Shown here: positions 1-7,404 of the stretch, in pieces
Numbering within the stretch: the first letter of the stretch is position 1
How the letters are laid out: each line of letters starts with the position of its first letter
Assembly: GCA_003500765.1 (NCBI GenBank)
Contig: DNQL01000180.1
Span: 451 to 8,094 of the forward strand
DNA: 7,644 nt
Reading direction: 5' to 3'
Source of the DNA: Elusimicrobiota bacterium
Lineage (GTDB): Bacteria > Elusimicrobiota > Elusimicrobia > Elusimicrobiales > UBA9959
The notes under the pieces: model-generated
Databases searched by the model: none
Seen by the model: the letters and a program-made list of their open reading frames with translations, nothing else
What the model was told of the DNA's origin: nothing
Program-made: the position numbers and the translations under genes

Positions 1-1330
1 GCGGGGCCGGCGGTATGCCGTCGAGATCGAACTTGCCCAGCGAGACATTGTCGCCGGCCATGGCGCGCTCGCCCTGCAGCACGTGTATCGTGACGGCGGG
101 CTGGCTGTCGGCGGCGGTGGAGAAGACCTGCGTCTTCTTGACCGGTATCGTGGTGTTCTTGTCTATGAGCCGCGTCATGACGGAGCCCAGCGTCTCGATG
201 CCCAGCGACAGCGGGGTCACGTCGAGCAGCAGCACGTCTTTCACGTCGCCGGTCAGCACGGCCGCCTGCACGGCGGCGCCGCTGGCCACGCATTCCATCG
301 GGTCTACGCCGCGCTCGATCTTCTTGCCGACATAATCCTCTACGAACTTCTGCACTATCGGCATGCGGGTGGGGCCGCCGACGAGGATGATGCGGTGTAT
401 GTCGGAGCTCTTGAGCTTGGCGTCGGCCAGCGCGGTGTCGATGGACTTCTGGCAGCGGTTGACGATGGACTCGACCAGGGACTCCAGGCGGGCGCGGCCC
501 AGCTTGAGGGCCATGTGCTTTGGGCCGGAGGCGTCGGCCGAGATGAACGGCAGGTTGATCTCGGTCTCCATGACGGTGGAGAGCTCTATCTTGGCCTTCT
601 CCGCGGCTTCCTTGATGCGCTGCATGGCCGTCGGGTCCTTGGTAAGGTCTATGCCCGTGTCCTTGCGGAACTCCCCGGCTATGAACTCGATGAGGGCGGT
701 ATCCATGTCGGTGCCGCCCAGCTGGGTGTCGCCCGAGGTGGAGATCACGTCGAAGGTGCCCTCCTTGCCGAGCTCCATGATGGTCACGTCCAGCGTGCCG
801 CCGCCGAGGTCGAAGACCATGATCTTCTGGTCGCGGCCTTCTTTGTCTATGCCGTAGGCCAGAGCGGCCGCGGTGGGCTCGTTGACCAGGCGCACGACTT
901 CGAGGCCGGCGATGGTGCCGGCGTCCTTTGTGGCCTGGCGCTGGTTGTCGTTGAAGTAGGCGGGCACGGTTATAACGGCCTTCTCCACCTTGTCTCCGAG
1001 GAAAGCCTCGGCGTCGCGCTTGACCTTCTGCAGCAGGAAGGCGCTGAGCTGCTGCGGGGTGAACTCTTTGCCCGCGACCTTGTATTTATGTTCGCCGCCC
1101 ATCTTGCGCTTGAAAGCGCTGACGGTACCGTCGGGGTTGGCCACGGCCTGCCGGCGGGCCGGCTCGCCGACCAGCATCTGGCCGTCCTTGGCGAAGGCCA
1201 CGTAGGACGGGAAGGCTTTCCCGCCCAGGCTGGTGCCTTCGGCCGAGGGTATGATAGTGACTTTTCCGCCTTCCATGACCGCCGCGGCGGTATTGGAAGT
1301 TCCGAGGTCGATTCCGATTATTCTTGCCAT
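1..1330 (-). CDS. dnaK: Chaperone DnaK (Hsp70), 3' end missing
   Basis: Cytosolic ATP-dependent Hsp70 chaperone, working with GrpE here and with a DnaJ not in the window. The 443 visible residues begin [13 protein letters not shown] and run off the left edge. The nucleotide-binding domain (about 1-364) shows phosphate loop 1 DLGTSN (8-13), [11 protein letters not shown] (150-160), phosphate loop 2 [11 protein letters not shown] (173-183) and VGGPTRMP (317-324). The interdomain linker DVLLLD (365-370) is followed by the start of the substrate-binding beta domain with [10 protein letters not shown]. About 160-200 residues (rest of beta domain and lid) should lie outside. The stretch after KRKMG (74-78) is short, as in Bacillus, lacking the proteobacterial insertion. 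Loop 1 reads GTSNTAAAV instead of the commoner GTTNS. The ATG start is fixed by a GGAGG site 8 nt upstream (1339-1343). It is the third gene of the hrcA operon, 24 nt after grpE. Identification is secure. Confidence 0.98.
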   Translation of the reverse strand, partial: MARIIGIDLGTSNTAAAVMEGGKVTIIPSAEGTSLGGKAFPSYVAFAKDGQMLVGEPARRQAVANPDGTVSAFKRKMGGEHKYKVAGKEFTPQQLSAFLLQKVKRDAEAFLGDKVEKAVITVPAYFNDNQRQATKDAGTIAGLEVVRLVNEPTAAALAYGIDKEGRDQKIMVFDLGGGTLDVTIMELGKEGTFDVISTSGDTQLGGTDMDTALIEFIAGEFRKDTGIDLTKDPTAMQRIKEAAEKAKIELSTVMETEINLPFISADASGPKHMALKLGRARLESLVESIVNRCQKSIDTALADAKLKSSDIHRIILVGGPTRMPIVQKFVEDYVGKKIERGVDPMECVASGAAVQAAVLTGDVKDVLLLDVTPLSLGIETLGSVMTRLIDKNTTIPVKKTQVFSTAADSQPAVTIHVLQGERAMAGDNVSLGKFDLDGIPPAP

Positions 1331-1354
1331 ATTAATTTCCTCCGTAACTAAACT

Positions 1355-2008
1355 TTACTTATCCTCGTCCTGCGGGAGCCCTTGCTCCCCCTGCGGGGCG
1401 TCGCTTTCGGCGGGTTCTTCCGCCGCCGGCTTAGCTTCCGCCTTCTTCCTGCCTATCCTTACTCTCGCGGGGCGCAGGACCTTGTCCCCGTAATAAAATC
1501 CTTTCTGAAGTTCGTCCACGACCAGGCCGTCCTGTTCCTCCCCCGTCTCCACCATGCCCATTATCTCGGCCGACATCGGATCGTAGGGCTTGCCGGCGGT
1601 CTCCATCGGGCGGATCCCCTCGTTCTCGAAAGTCTTAGAGAACTCCTTGAAGATCATCTCCAGCCCCTTCATCAGCTCGCCGGCCTGGGCCGGGGAAAGG
1701 CCTTCCGGGCTTTCCTGCACCTTCGCTATGTGCAGGTGAGCCTGCAGCAGGAGATCGTAAAGGGGCAGCAGCTTCGAGAGCAACTCGGCCTTGCCCCATT
1801 TGATAAGCTCCGGCTTCTCCTTCTCTATCCGCTTGCGGTAGTTCTCGAAATCGGCCTTCAGGCGCAGGAGCTGGTCGTAATACTCCTTCTCTTTTGAAGC
1901 CGTCTCCGCGGAAGCCTTCGCCCCCTCCCCGCCGCAGGAGCATTCGCAGTCCGCGGCTGGCGGAACGCCGTTCTTCTCTTCGTGCTTCTTGTCCTTGCCG
2001 TGCTTCAT
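1355..2008 (-). CDS. grpE: GrpE nucleotide exchange factor
   Basis: Co-chaperone that releases ADP from DnaK; GrpE family proteins are dimers built on a long helix. The 217-residue protein has a charged, disordered-looking N-terminus (1-40), a coiled-coil helix with the typical LRLKADFENYRKR stretch (48-60), a helical middle, and the C-terminal beta-domain signature LQKGFYYGDKVLRPARVRIG (168-187). The tail after residue 188 is long, acidic and rich in Ala, Glu and Pro. Two oddities stand out: a cysteine cluster CECSC at 21-25, preceded by a Lys/His-rich start, and YDPMSAEIM (142-150) where the family usually has a His-Glu-Ala motif. The ATG lies 4 nt after the hrcA stop codon, implying coupled translation, and dnaK follows 24 nt later. 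The family call is secure; the role of the cysteines is unknown. Confidence 0.96.
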   Translation of the reverse strand: MKHGKDKKHEEKNGVPPAADCECSCGGEGAKASAETASKEKEYYDQLLRLKADFENYRKRIEKEKPELIKWGKAELLSKLLPLYDLLLQAHLHIAKVQESPEGLSPAQAGELMKGLEMIFKEFSKTFENEGIRPMETAGKPYDPMSAEIMGMVETGEEQDGLVVDELQKGFYYGDKVLRPARVRIGRKKAEAKPAAEEPAESDAPQGEQGLPQDEDK

Positions 2009-2012
2009 CCGC

Positions 2013-3137
2013 TCAATCCTCCTCGGCCAGGGCTTCCCACTCGGACAGTATATCCTCGACCATGGAGCTGACCGAATCCACTATGGTTATCATTTTCGGA
2101 TACTCCATGCGCTTGTGCCCCAGTATGCCGACCAGCCCGACGGCCTTGTCCTTGAGGCAGTAGGACGAGGAGACCAGGCTGAAGTTGTTGAATTCCTTGA
2201 TATGGTTCTCGGAGCCGATGGTGATGTCCACGCTGTGAGCCAGGCCTTTCTCCGAGTGGGAAGCCGGCAGCTTGCGCTGTTTCTCCACGCAGTCGCGCAG
2301 GCGCTCGCGCAGCATGTGCGAGAAGCGTTCCTTCTCCTCCAACAGCCGGGCCACGCCTCTTATATCCTCGAGGCCGGCTTCCTCCATGCTGTCGAAGATG
2401 CGGCTGACGCCCTCCAGGTAGAAGGGGTCCCCCTCCTTGTTCATCGAGGAGAAATAGTCGTATATCTTCTTGAGCAGTTCCTTCTGCGCCTTCGGAGCGT
2501 CGCCCCTGTTGAGAAAATCCTTCCAGATTATCCCGGTCACGTCCTTGACCGGCACATCGCGCAGGGCCTTGTTGAGCCTGTCGGAAAGCGACTTCAGGAC
2601 CGCCTTATCCAGCGGCGTATCCATGACGAAAGGAACGTGCTTGAGTATGCCGGAGTGGACGAAAACTATCATCAGCACGCTCTTACCGGAGAGCCGGACC
2701 AGGTCCATCCGCTTAATAGCGTCATCTTCTATGTCGGCCGGGATCACGAAGCCGGCCCATTTGGACATATCGGCGATGGTCCTGGAGGTATGGCGCAGGA
2801 AGGCGTCGAGCTGCTCGTTGCGGCGCTCGTACTCCTGCTCCAGTCGATCTTTCTCGCCGACGGCCATGCGCTGGAGGCGGAGAATGTGGTCAACGTAGGA
2901 GCGGTAGCCCTTGTCGGACGGTATGCGTCCGCCCGAAGTATGTGCCTGATAAAGGAAACCGGTGTCTTCCAGTTCCTTTAATATGTTCCTTATGGTGGCG
3001 CTGGAAACGTTGAAGCCGCCGTGGGAGGCGATGAGGTCGGAGCTTACCGGTTTGCCGGTGCTGACATAGTTGTAGACCACCCAGTTAAGGATCTTGTCCC
3101 TGCGGTCCTGCGCTACTTCAGGTTTGAGCACCCTCAT
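2013..3137 (-). CDS. hrcA: Heat-inducible transcription repressor HrcA
   Basis: Repressor that binds CIRCE operators and shuts off chaperone operons at normal temperature; in known systems its activity depends on GroEL. The 374-residue protein is slightly longer than many family members (about 340-350). The N-terminal winged helix-turn-helix carries the hallmark VSSATIRNILKELEDTG (44-60) followed by QAHTSGGRIPSDKGYRSYVD (64-83). The remainder matches the GAF-like dimerisation region, with a C-terminal block including KAVGLVGILGHKRMEYPKM. The ATG is supported by GGAG 8 nt upstream (3146-3149). It is the first gene of hrcA-grpE-dnaK, and a CIRCE-like site lies in its own 5' leader, so autoregulation is expected. 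Confidence in identity is high. Confidence 0.97.
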   Translation of the reverse strand: MRVLKPEVAQDRRDKILNWVVYNYVSTGKPVSSDLIASHGGFNVSSATIRNILKELEDTGFLYQAHTSGGRIPSDKGYRSYVDHILRLQRMAVGEKDRLEQEYERRNEQLDAFLRHTSRTIADMSKWAGFVIPADIEDDAIKRMDLVRLSGKSVLMIVFVHSGILKHVPFVMDTPLDKAVLKSLSDRLNKALRDVPVKDVTGIIWKDFLNRGDAPKAQKELLKKIYDYFSSMNKEGDPFYLEGVSRIFDSMEEAGLEDIRGVARLLEEKERFSHMLRERLRDCVEKQRKLPASHSEKGLAHSVDITIGSENHIKEFNNFSLVSSSYCLKDKAVGLVGILGHKRMEYPKMITIVDSVSSMVEDILSEWEALAEED

Positions 3138-3170
3138 GGTACGGTCTCCGGTATCGAAGCTGGAGTAAAA

Positions 3171-3197
3171 CTAGCAATCAGAGCATCTGACTGCTAA
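3171..3197 (-). promoter_or_regulatory. CIRCE operator (HrcA binding site), slightly degenerate
   Basis: On the minus strand the site reads TTAGCAGTC, a 9-nt spacer, then GATTGCTAG. The known CIRCE consensus is TTAGCACTC-N9-GAGTGCTAA, so there is one mismatch in the first arm and two in the second, with exactly the right spacer. The two arms pair at 7 of 9 positions. The site begins immediately after the -10 hexamer and covers the expected start of transcription and the first part of the leader, where bound HrcA would block initiation. It lies 33 nt upstream of the hrcA start codon. Confidence 0.9.
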
Positions 3198-3226
3198 ATT
3201 ATACACCTTGGAGTTTTAATTGTCAA
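3198..3226 (-). promoter_or_regulatory. Consensus sigma-70-type promoter of hrcA-grpE-dnaK
   Basis: Read on the minus strand, a perfect -35 box TTGACA (3226-3221) and a perfect -10 box TATAAT (3203-3198) are separated by 17 nt. Transcription should start near 3191, inside the CIRCE element, giving a leader of about 54 nt. Both boxes match the housekeeping consensus exactly, so the promoter is probably intrinsically strong and held down by HrcA rather than driven by a heat-shock sigma factor. Confidence 0.9.
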
Positions 3227-3237
3227 CAGCCGGCTTG

Positions 3238-3246
3238 GACTGCTAA
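3238..3246 (-). promoter_or_regulatory. Isolated second copy of the CIRCE half-site
   Basis: The nine bases TTAGCAGTC (minus strand) are identical to the first arm of the CIRCE element at 3189-3197 and are preceded by similar bases (ATAAT in one copy, AT-rich stop-codon context in the other). The copy begins directly after the stop codon of the dehydrogenase gene and lies upstream of the -35 box. A matching second arm at the correct 9-nt spacing is not present: the bases there match the consensus at only 4 of 9 positions. It may be an auxiliary HrcA contact, a duplication remnant, or chance. Confidence 0.35.
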
Positions 3247-4071
3247 TTATTGGCGGGTATTGAGGGCGCGGTCAAGCAGGAGATCGAAAAGCCGGTCGGG
3301 GATGAAGCGCCGGGCCGCCACCATCAGCGCCGCCTTGAACGGCACGGCATAGCGGGGAGCGGGATTCACGGACTCGGCGGCACGCAGCACCGCCTCGGCG
3401 ACTACACCGGGGCCCGGGGCGCCGTCGCGGTAGCCTGAGCGGAACTTCTCCGTCATGCGGTCTATCATCGGGGCGTAAGGCCCCGAACCTGAATACTTTT
3501 TAAGGTTGACCAGCGCCGTATCGTCCCACTCGGTCTTTATGGGGCCGGGCTCTATGAGAACGACCTTGATGCCGAAAGGCCTGACTTCCAGGCGCAGCGC
3601 GTCGGACCAGGCCTCGAGGGCGTGCTTGCTGGCGTGATACCAGCCGGCGGCGGGCAGGCTTATCCGCCCGGCTATGGAGGAGATATTTATTATCCGGCCG
3701 GAGCGCCGCTCACGCATGGCCGGCAGGAAAAGCTGTACCAGCCGCGCCGGGGCGAAGACGTTCACCTCGAATTGCCGGCGGGCCTCGTCCAGCGGCACGT
3801 CCTCTATCGCGCCGTGGGCGCCGTAGCCGGCGTTGTTGACCAGGATGTCGAGCGAGCCTTCCTTGTCCAGTATCCGGGAGGCGGCGGCCCGCAGCGAAGC
3901 CTCGTCGGCCACGTCGAGCGGGAAGATCTCCGCGCCTTTATCGCGCAGCGGGGCCATTTTCTCGGAACGGCGCGCGCCGGCGTACACCTTGTAGCCTTTT
4001 TTCAGGAAAAGCTCAGCCGCGGCGTAGCCTATGCCCGCCGAAGCGCCGGTGACAAGAACGGTCCTCTGCAT
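3247..4071 (-). CDS. Short-chain dehydrogenase/reductase (classical SDR)
   Basis: NAD(P)-dependent oxidoreductase of the classical SDR family, 274 residues, cytosolic. The Rossmann fold shows the cofactor motif TGASAGIG (8-15), two arginines after the second strand (34-35, in GARRSEKM) that suggest NADPH preference, LDV (52-54), and NNAG (79-82). The catalytic set is Ser132 in NISS, Tyr145 and Lys149 in YHASK. PGPIKTEW marks the substrate-loop region. The overall look is that of SDRs acting on hydroxysteroid-like or broad carbonyl substrates, but sequence alone does not give the substrate. Its ATG directly follows the stop codon of the upstream kinase gene with no spacer, so the two are almost certainly cotranscribed. 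An aldehyde-reducing role linked to the nearby microcompartment is conceivable but unsupported. Confidence 0.93.
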   Translation of the reverse strand: MQRTVLVTGASAGIGYAAAELFLKKGYKVYAGARRSEKMAPLRDKGAEIFPLDVADEASLRAAASRILDKEGSLDILVNNAGYGAHGAIEDVPLDEARRQFEVNVFAPARLVQLFLPAMRERRSGRIINISSIAGRISLPAAGWYHASKHALEAWSDALRLEVRPFGIKVVLIEPGPIKTEWDDTALVNLKKYSGSGPYAPMIDRMTEKFRSGYRDGAPGPGVVAEAVLRAAESVNPAPRYAVPFKAALMVAARRFIPDRLFDLLLDRALNTRQ

Positions 4072-4713
4072 TTACCTGAAGTGATCGCGCAGCATGCGCA
4101 CCAGGCCCTCGGTGGCCTTGCCCGGGATCTCCTCCCCCTCCCAGTTGATGGAGAAGTGGGCCTCGCGCTGCGTCGGCTTTACGTAAGTCTCGTACATCGG
4201 CATGACGGTGGCCAGGATCTGGTGGCGTATGCCCTCTATGTCGCGGCCGCGCTCGCTTATGTCGCGCTGGACGCGGCGCAGGACGGCGGTCACCATGCCG
4301 GTGGAGACGAAGATCTTGTAGTCGCACATGGCGGCTATCTTGGGGAAGTAGAGGGCGTAGAGCCCCTCCACAACTATCAGCGGCGTGGATTTGAGCGGCA
4401 CGCTCTCCTTCTCGCGCGTATGCAGCTTGAAGTCGTAGACAGGCTGCTCGATCGCCTTGCCGGCGCAGAGCTCGCCCAGCTGCCTGGCGGCCAGCGAGGC
4501 GTCTATGGCGTCGGGATGGTCGAAATTGTAGGTCTTGCGCTCGTCGAAGCTTAGGTGCGTAAGAGGCCGGTAGTAGTTGTCCAGAGAGAAAAGTTCCCCC
4601 TCTATACCGATCTTGCGGCATTCGCTTATCAGGCGCCTGGCCAGCGTGGTCTTGCCCGAGCCCGAGCCTCCGGCTATGCCTATCACGAACCTGCTCTTTT
4701 TGGTGTTGTACAT
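4072..4713 (-). CDS. udk: Uridine kinase family protein
   Basis: P-loop kinase expected to phosphorylate uridine or cytidine to UMP or CMP in pyrimidine salvage. The 213-residue protein has the Walker A motif GGSGSGKT (15-22), the substrate loop DNYY (45-48), NFDHPDA (63-69), the uridine-kinase-type YDFKLHTR (93-100) with His98 and Arg100, VEGLYAL (115-121) for the acidic Walker B strand, and the lid region RRVQRDISERGRD (146-158). Length matches the family (about 205-215). A related substrate, such as another nucleoside, cannot be excluded. It starts 11 nt after the stop of the GH84 gene, with AGAGG just upstream of its ATG, and abuts the dehydrogenase gene. A nucleoside kinase near a deoxyribose-phosphate aldolase fits a theme of nucleoside use, but this is inference. 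Confidence 0.9.
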   Translation of the reverse strand: MYNTKKSRFVIGIAGGSGSGKTTLARRLISECRKIGIEGELFSLDNYYRPLTHLSFDERKTYNFDHPDAIDASLAARQLGELCAGKAIEQPVYDFKLHTREKESVPLKSTPLIVVEGLYALYFPKIAAMCDYKIFVSTGMVTAVLRRVQRDISERGRDIEGIRHQILATVMPMYETYVKPTQREAHFSINWEGEEIPGKATEGLVRMLRDHFR

Positions 4714-4724
4714 GATGCCTCTCT

Positions 4725-5816
4725 TTATTGCGTCAGAAAAAGGTCTTTCGTCACCGTATATTTCCCGTCGAGCCAGTCGATCACCTCGCGGGCGGCCGCG
4801 GCGGTCTCGCCTTCCTCCGATAGCAGGAAAGGAGCGTAGGTCTCCTTATGGAAGGCCTTCTCGGCGTCCGCCATAGCGTCCAGGCCCCTGTCCATGAAAG
4901 CCGGCGTGTCCACGGCCAGCCGGGCCGCCATATCGGCGCAGGTTACGGTTGCGGCGGCGCCGAGGAAGGCCTTCTCAGGGTCGTAAGCCGGGCCCAGTTC
5001 GTAGGCGGCCTTCAGGGTCAGCGCCGATATCCTGGAAAGCGTGACCTGGTTCATGGGATTGACGGCGTGGCCGGCCAGCTGCGCGCCCATCGCGGCCGGG
5101 CGGCCGGTGAAAGGCCGCAGGTGCAGGAATTTGCACATGCGCGGACCGTCGTTGACGGGATAATTGTCCCAGAGGAAAGGTTTGCGGCCAAGCGTGGCGG
5201 CCACCCCGGCCAGATGCTCCGCGGAATACGACTTGGAGCAGACCAGCTCGCCGGTCCAGAAAACGCTGACCTTTTTGTCCAGGCCGCGGCCGAGGGCCTC
5301 GAGATATCCCTCCGGCATTTTACCGAAAAGCTTCTCCAGCACCGGGTCGTATGAATAGTAGGTGGGGCAGAAAACGACCTGTTCCGCCGTCGAAAGGCCG
5401 GCGGCCCAGTTCACTATCTCGATCTGCCGCTCGGCGAGGTTCGGGAGGTCGCCCTTCATGTCGTCCATCAGCAGGCAGAGTTTATCGACGCCCGCGCGGT
5501 TAAATAGTTCTATGCGGGCCTGCAAGAGTTCTTTATTGGCCGCGTCGAAAGGCGAGAGGTACATCTCGTAGGGGCTCAGCCCCACGCCGAACTTTATGCC
5601 GGCTCGGCGGCAGGCCGCCGCCAGCTCCGCCAGCTCCCGCTCGAGCGCCGCGGGCATGGGCTCTCGCCATTTCTTGCGCAGGTAAGGGTCGCCCTTGGGG
5701 GCGTAGATATAGAAGGGAAAACCGTGTTCTTTGAGGAAGTCTATGAGGCGCAGGCGGGCGGCGGAGCCCCAGGGCTCGCCGTAAAAACCTTCGATGATGC
5801 CGAGTTCGGTATTCAC
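4725..5816 (-). CDS. GH84 beta-N-acetylglucosaminidase (O-GlcNAcase-like)
   Basis: Glycoside hydrolase expected to remove terminal beta-linked N-acetylglucosamine by substrate-assisted catalysis. The 363 residues form essentially one GH84 catalytic barrel. Seen in order: GIIEGFYGEPW (6-16), YAPKGDPYLRKKWREP (38-53) with Lys41, the catalytic pair Asp118-Asp119 in LLMDDMKGD, WTGE (187-190), LWDNYPVND (215-223) with Asn218 and Asp223, and VNPM (252-255) with Asn253. These correspond to active-site residues known from characterised bacterial GH84 enzymes, so it should be active. There is no signal peptide, N-terminal GH20b-like domain or carbohydrate-binding module, so the protein is probably cytosolic. 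It starts with GTG overlapping the previous stop codon (GTGA); no other start precedes the conserved motif. This coupling ties it to the microcompartment operon. Its natural substrate is unknown. Confidence 0.93.
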   Translation of the reverse strand: MNTELGIIEGFYGEPWGSAARLRLIDFLKEHGFPFYIYAPKGDPYLRKKWREPMPAALERELAELAAACRRAGIKFGVGLSPYEMYLSPFDAANKELLQARIELFNRAGVDKLCLLMDDMKGDLPNLAERQIEIVNWAAGLSTAEQVVFCPTYYSYDPVLEKLFGKMPEGYLEALGRGLDKKVSVFWTGELVCSKSYSAEHLAGVAATLGRKPFLWDNYPVNDGPRMCKFLHLRPFTGRPAAMGAQLAGHAVNPMNQVTLSRISALTLKAAYELGPAYDPEKAFLGAAATVTCADMAARLAVDTPAFMDRGLDAMADAEKAFHKETYAPFLLSEEGETAAAAREVIDWLDGKYTVTKDLFLTQ

Positions 5817-6058
5817 TCTCTGACGATCTCCACCCCGTTGTAGTCCAGCCAGTCCAGCGAGAGCGGGCTGACTATCGCGTTGGCCGGCACTACGAGCCGT
5901 TTCTGACCCGGCTTCATCATGCGCCTGAGCTCCCAGTCGCTGAGGAAAACTTTTTTAAAAGGCGGGGCTTTCTTCGCCGGGCGCGGGGCCGCCTCCGCCG
6001 GGCCGTCCCGGAAGAGGCGCTCGTACAGCGCGTCGGCAATATCGCCCCGTGTCAGCAT
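5813..6058 (-). CDS. Small microcompartment-associated protein with EutQ/EutT-N-like segment
   Basis: An 81-residue protein I cannot assign to a named gene. It has three parts: a short predicted amphipathic helix (LTRGDIADALYERLF, 2-16) like the helices that target cargo to BMC shells, a Pro/Ala/Lys linker (19-36), and a C-terminal segment (38-80) containing FLSDWELRR, VVPANAIVSPLSLDWL and GVEIV. From memory, that segment resembles the N-terminal regions of EutQ and EutT (pattern: I-T-x-x-x-L-R ... P-A-x-x-[LIV]-[TS]-P-x-A-x-x-x-L ... I). It may be an assembly or linker protein, or a free-standing version of that domain. It lies between the shell gene (33 nt upstream) and the GH84 gene (4-nt overlap). 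It lacks a good ribosome binding site, because a strong hairpin ends 6 nt before its ATG. Confidence 0.8.
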   Translation of the reverse strand: MLTRGDIADALYERLFRDGPAEAAPRPAKKAPPFKKVFLSDWELRRMMKPGQKRLVVPANAIVSPLSLDWLDYNGVEIVRE

Positions 6059-6064
6059 GAGGAT

Positions 6065-6082
6065 GGGGGTCGCCTGACCCCC
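6065..6082 (-). promoter_or_regulatory. Intergenic GC-rich hairpin between shell gene and small gene
   Basis: A perfect 7-bp stem GGGGGTC/GACCCCC with a 4-nt loop (AGGC on the transcribed strand) fills most of the 33-nt gap. A GAT/ATC pairing beyond a short bulge could extend it. No run of T follows, so it is not a classic intrinsic terminator. Plausible roles are protecting the 3' end of the shell-protein message, serving as a processing site, or hiding the ribosome binding region of the next gene, whose ATG is 6 nt further on. Any of these would raise shell protein relative to the downstream products. Confidence 0.65.
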
Positions 6083-6091
6083 TTATCTTCC

Positions 6092-6385
6092 TCAGGCCTT
6101 TACGGAGATCTTGGCCAGGTACTTGTCCAGGTCGTCGGCGGGACGCGGTATCACGTGCACGGCGACCAGCTCGCCGACCTTCTGGGCCGCGGCGGAGCCG
6201 GCCTCTACGGCGGCGCGCACCGCGCCTACCTCGCCCACGCAGAGCGTGGTCACGTAGCCGGAGCCGATCTTCTCATAGCCCAGCAGCCGCACCCTGGCGG
6301 CCTTGGCCATGGCGTCCGAGGCTTCTATCATACCGATAAAGCCCTTCGTCTCGATCATTCCCAGCGCTTCTTTAGGTTCAGACAT
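6092..6385 (-). CDS. BMC-H hexameric microcompartment shell protein
   Basis: Major shell facet protein of the PduA/EutM/CcmK type, forming hexameric tiles with a central pore. The 97 residues are one BMC domain: [20 protein letters not shown] (7-26), the pore loop [10 protein letters not shown] (37-46) with the PduA-like KIGSG, then [15 protein letters not shown] (49-63) and [14 protein letters not shown] (77-90). Pdu/Eut-like pores of this type are thought to pass small polar substrates and retain aldehydes. The ATG is preceded by a good GGAGG site. The gene lies 23 nt after deoC, inside a row of BMC genes, and a hairpin follows its stop codon. Which BMC-H paralog it is cannot be said, since other shell genes are probably outside the window. 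Confidence 0.96.
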   Translation of the reverse strand: MSEPKEALGMIETKGFIGMIEASDAMAKAARVRLLGYEKIGSGYVTTLCVGEVGAVRAAVEAGSAAAQKVGELVAVHVIPRPADDLDKYLAKISVKA

Positions 6386-6408
6386 GTTTTCCTCCGCTCG
6401 ATTCTAAA

Positions 6409-7396
<988 letters not shown>

Positions 7397-7404
<8 letters not shown>

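Noticed and set aside
83..1351. Long plus-strand open frame (422 codons) opposite dnaK
   Set aside because: It is the antisense shadow of a clearly conserved Hsp70 gene; its translation is Gly/Ala/His/Leu/Val-rich without recognisable domains, as expected for frames opposite GC-rich genes.
1989..2981. Plus-strand open frame (330 codons) opposite hrcA
   Set aside because: Antisense to a full-length conserved HrcA; no recognisable motif and no independent sign of expression.
3222..3240. Possible terminator hairpin after the SDR gene (AGCCGGCT palindrome with flanking GTC/GAC)
   Set aside because: The palindrome has no loop, the alternative stem is only about 5 bp with a bulge, there is no T-run, and it overlaps the -35 box of the hrcA promoter.
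3622..4554. Plus-strand open frame (310 codons) spanning the SDR and uridine kinase genes
   Set aside because: It crosses two real minus-strand genes with intact catalytic motifs and has no recognisable domain.
4013..4621. Minus-strand alternative-frame ORF (202 codons) overlapping the uridine kinase gene
   Set aside because: Arg/Ala/His-rich out-of-frame translation; the overlapping frame encodes a complete Udk-type kinase.
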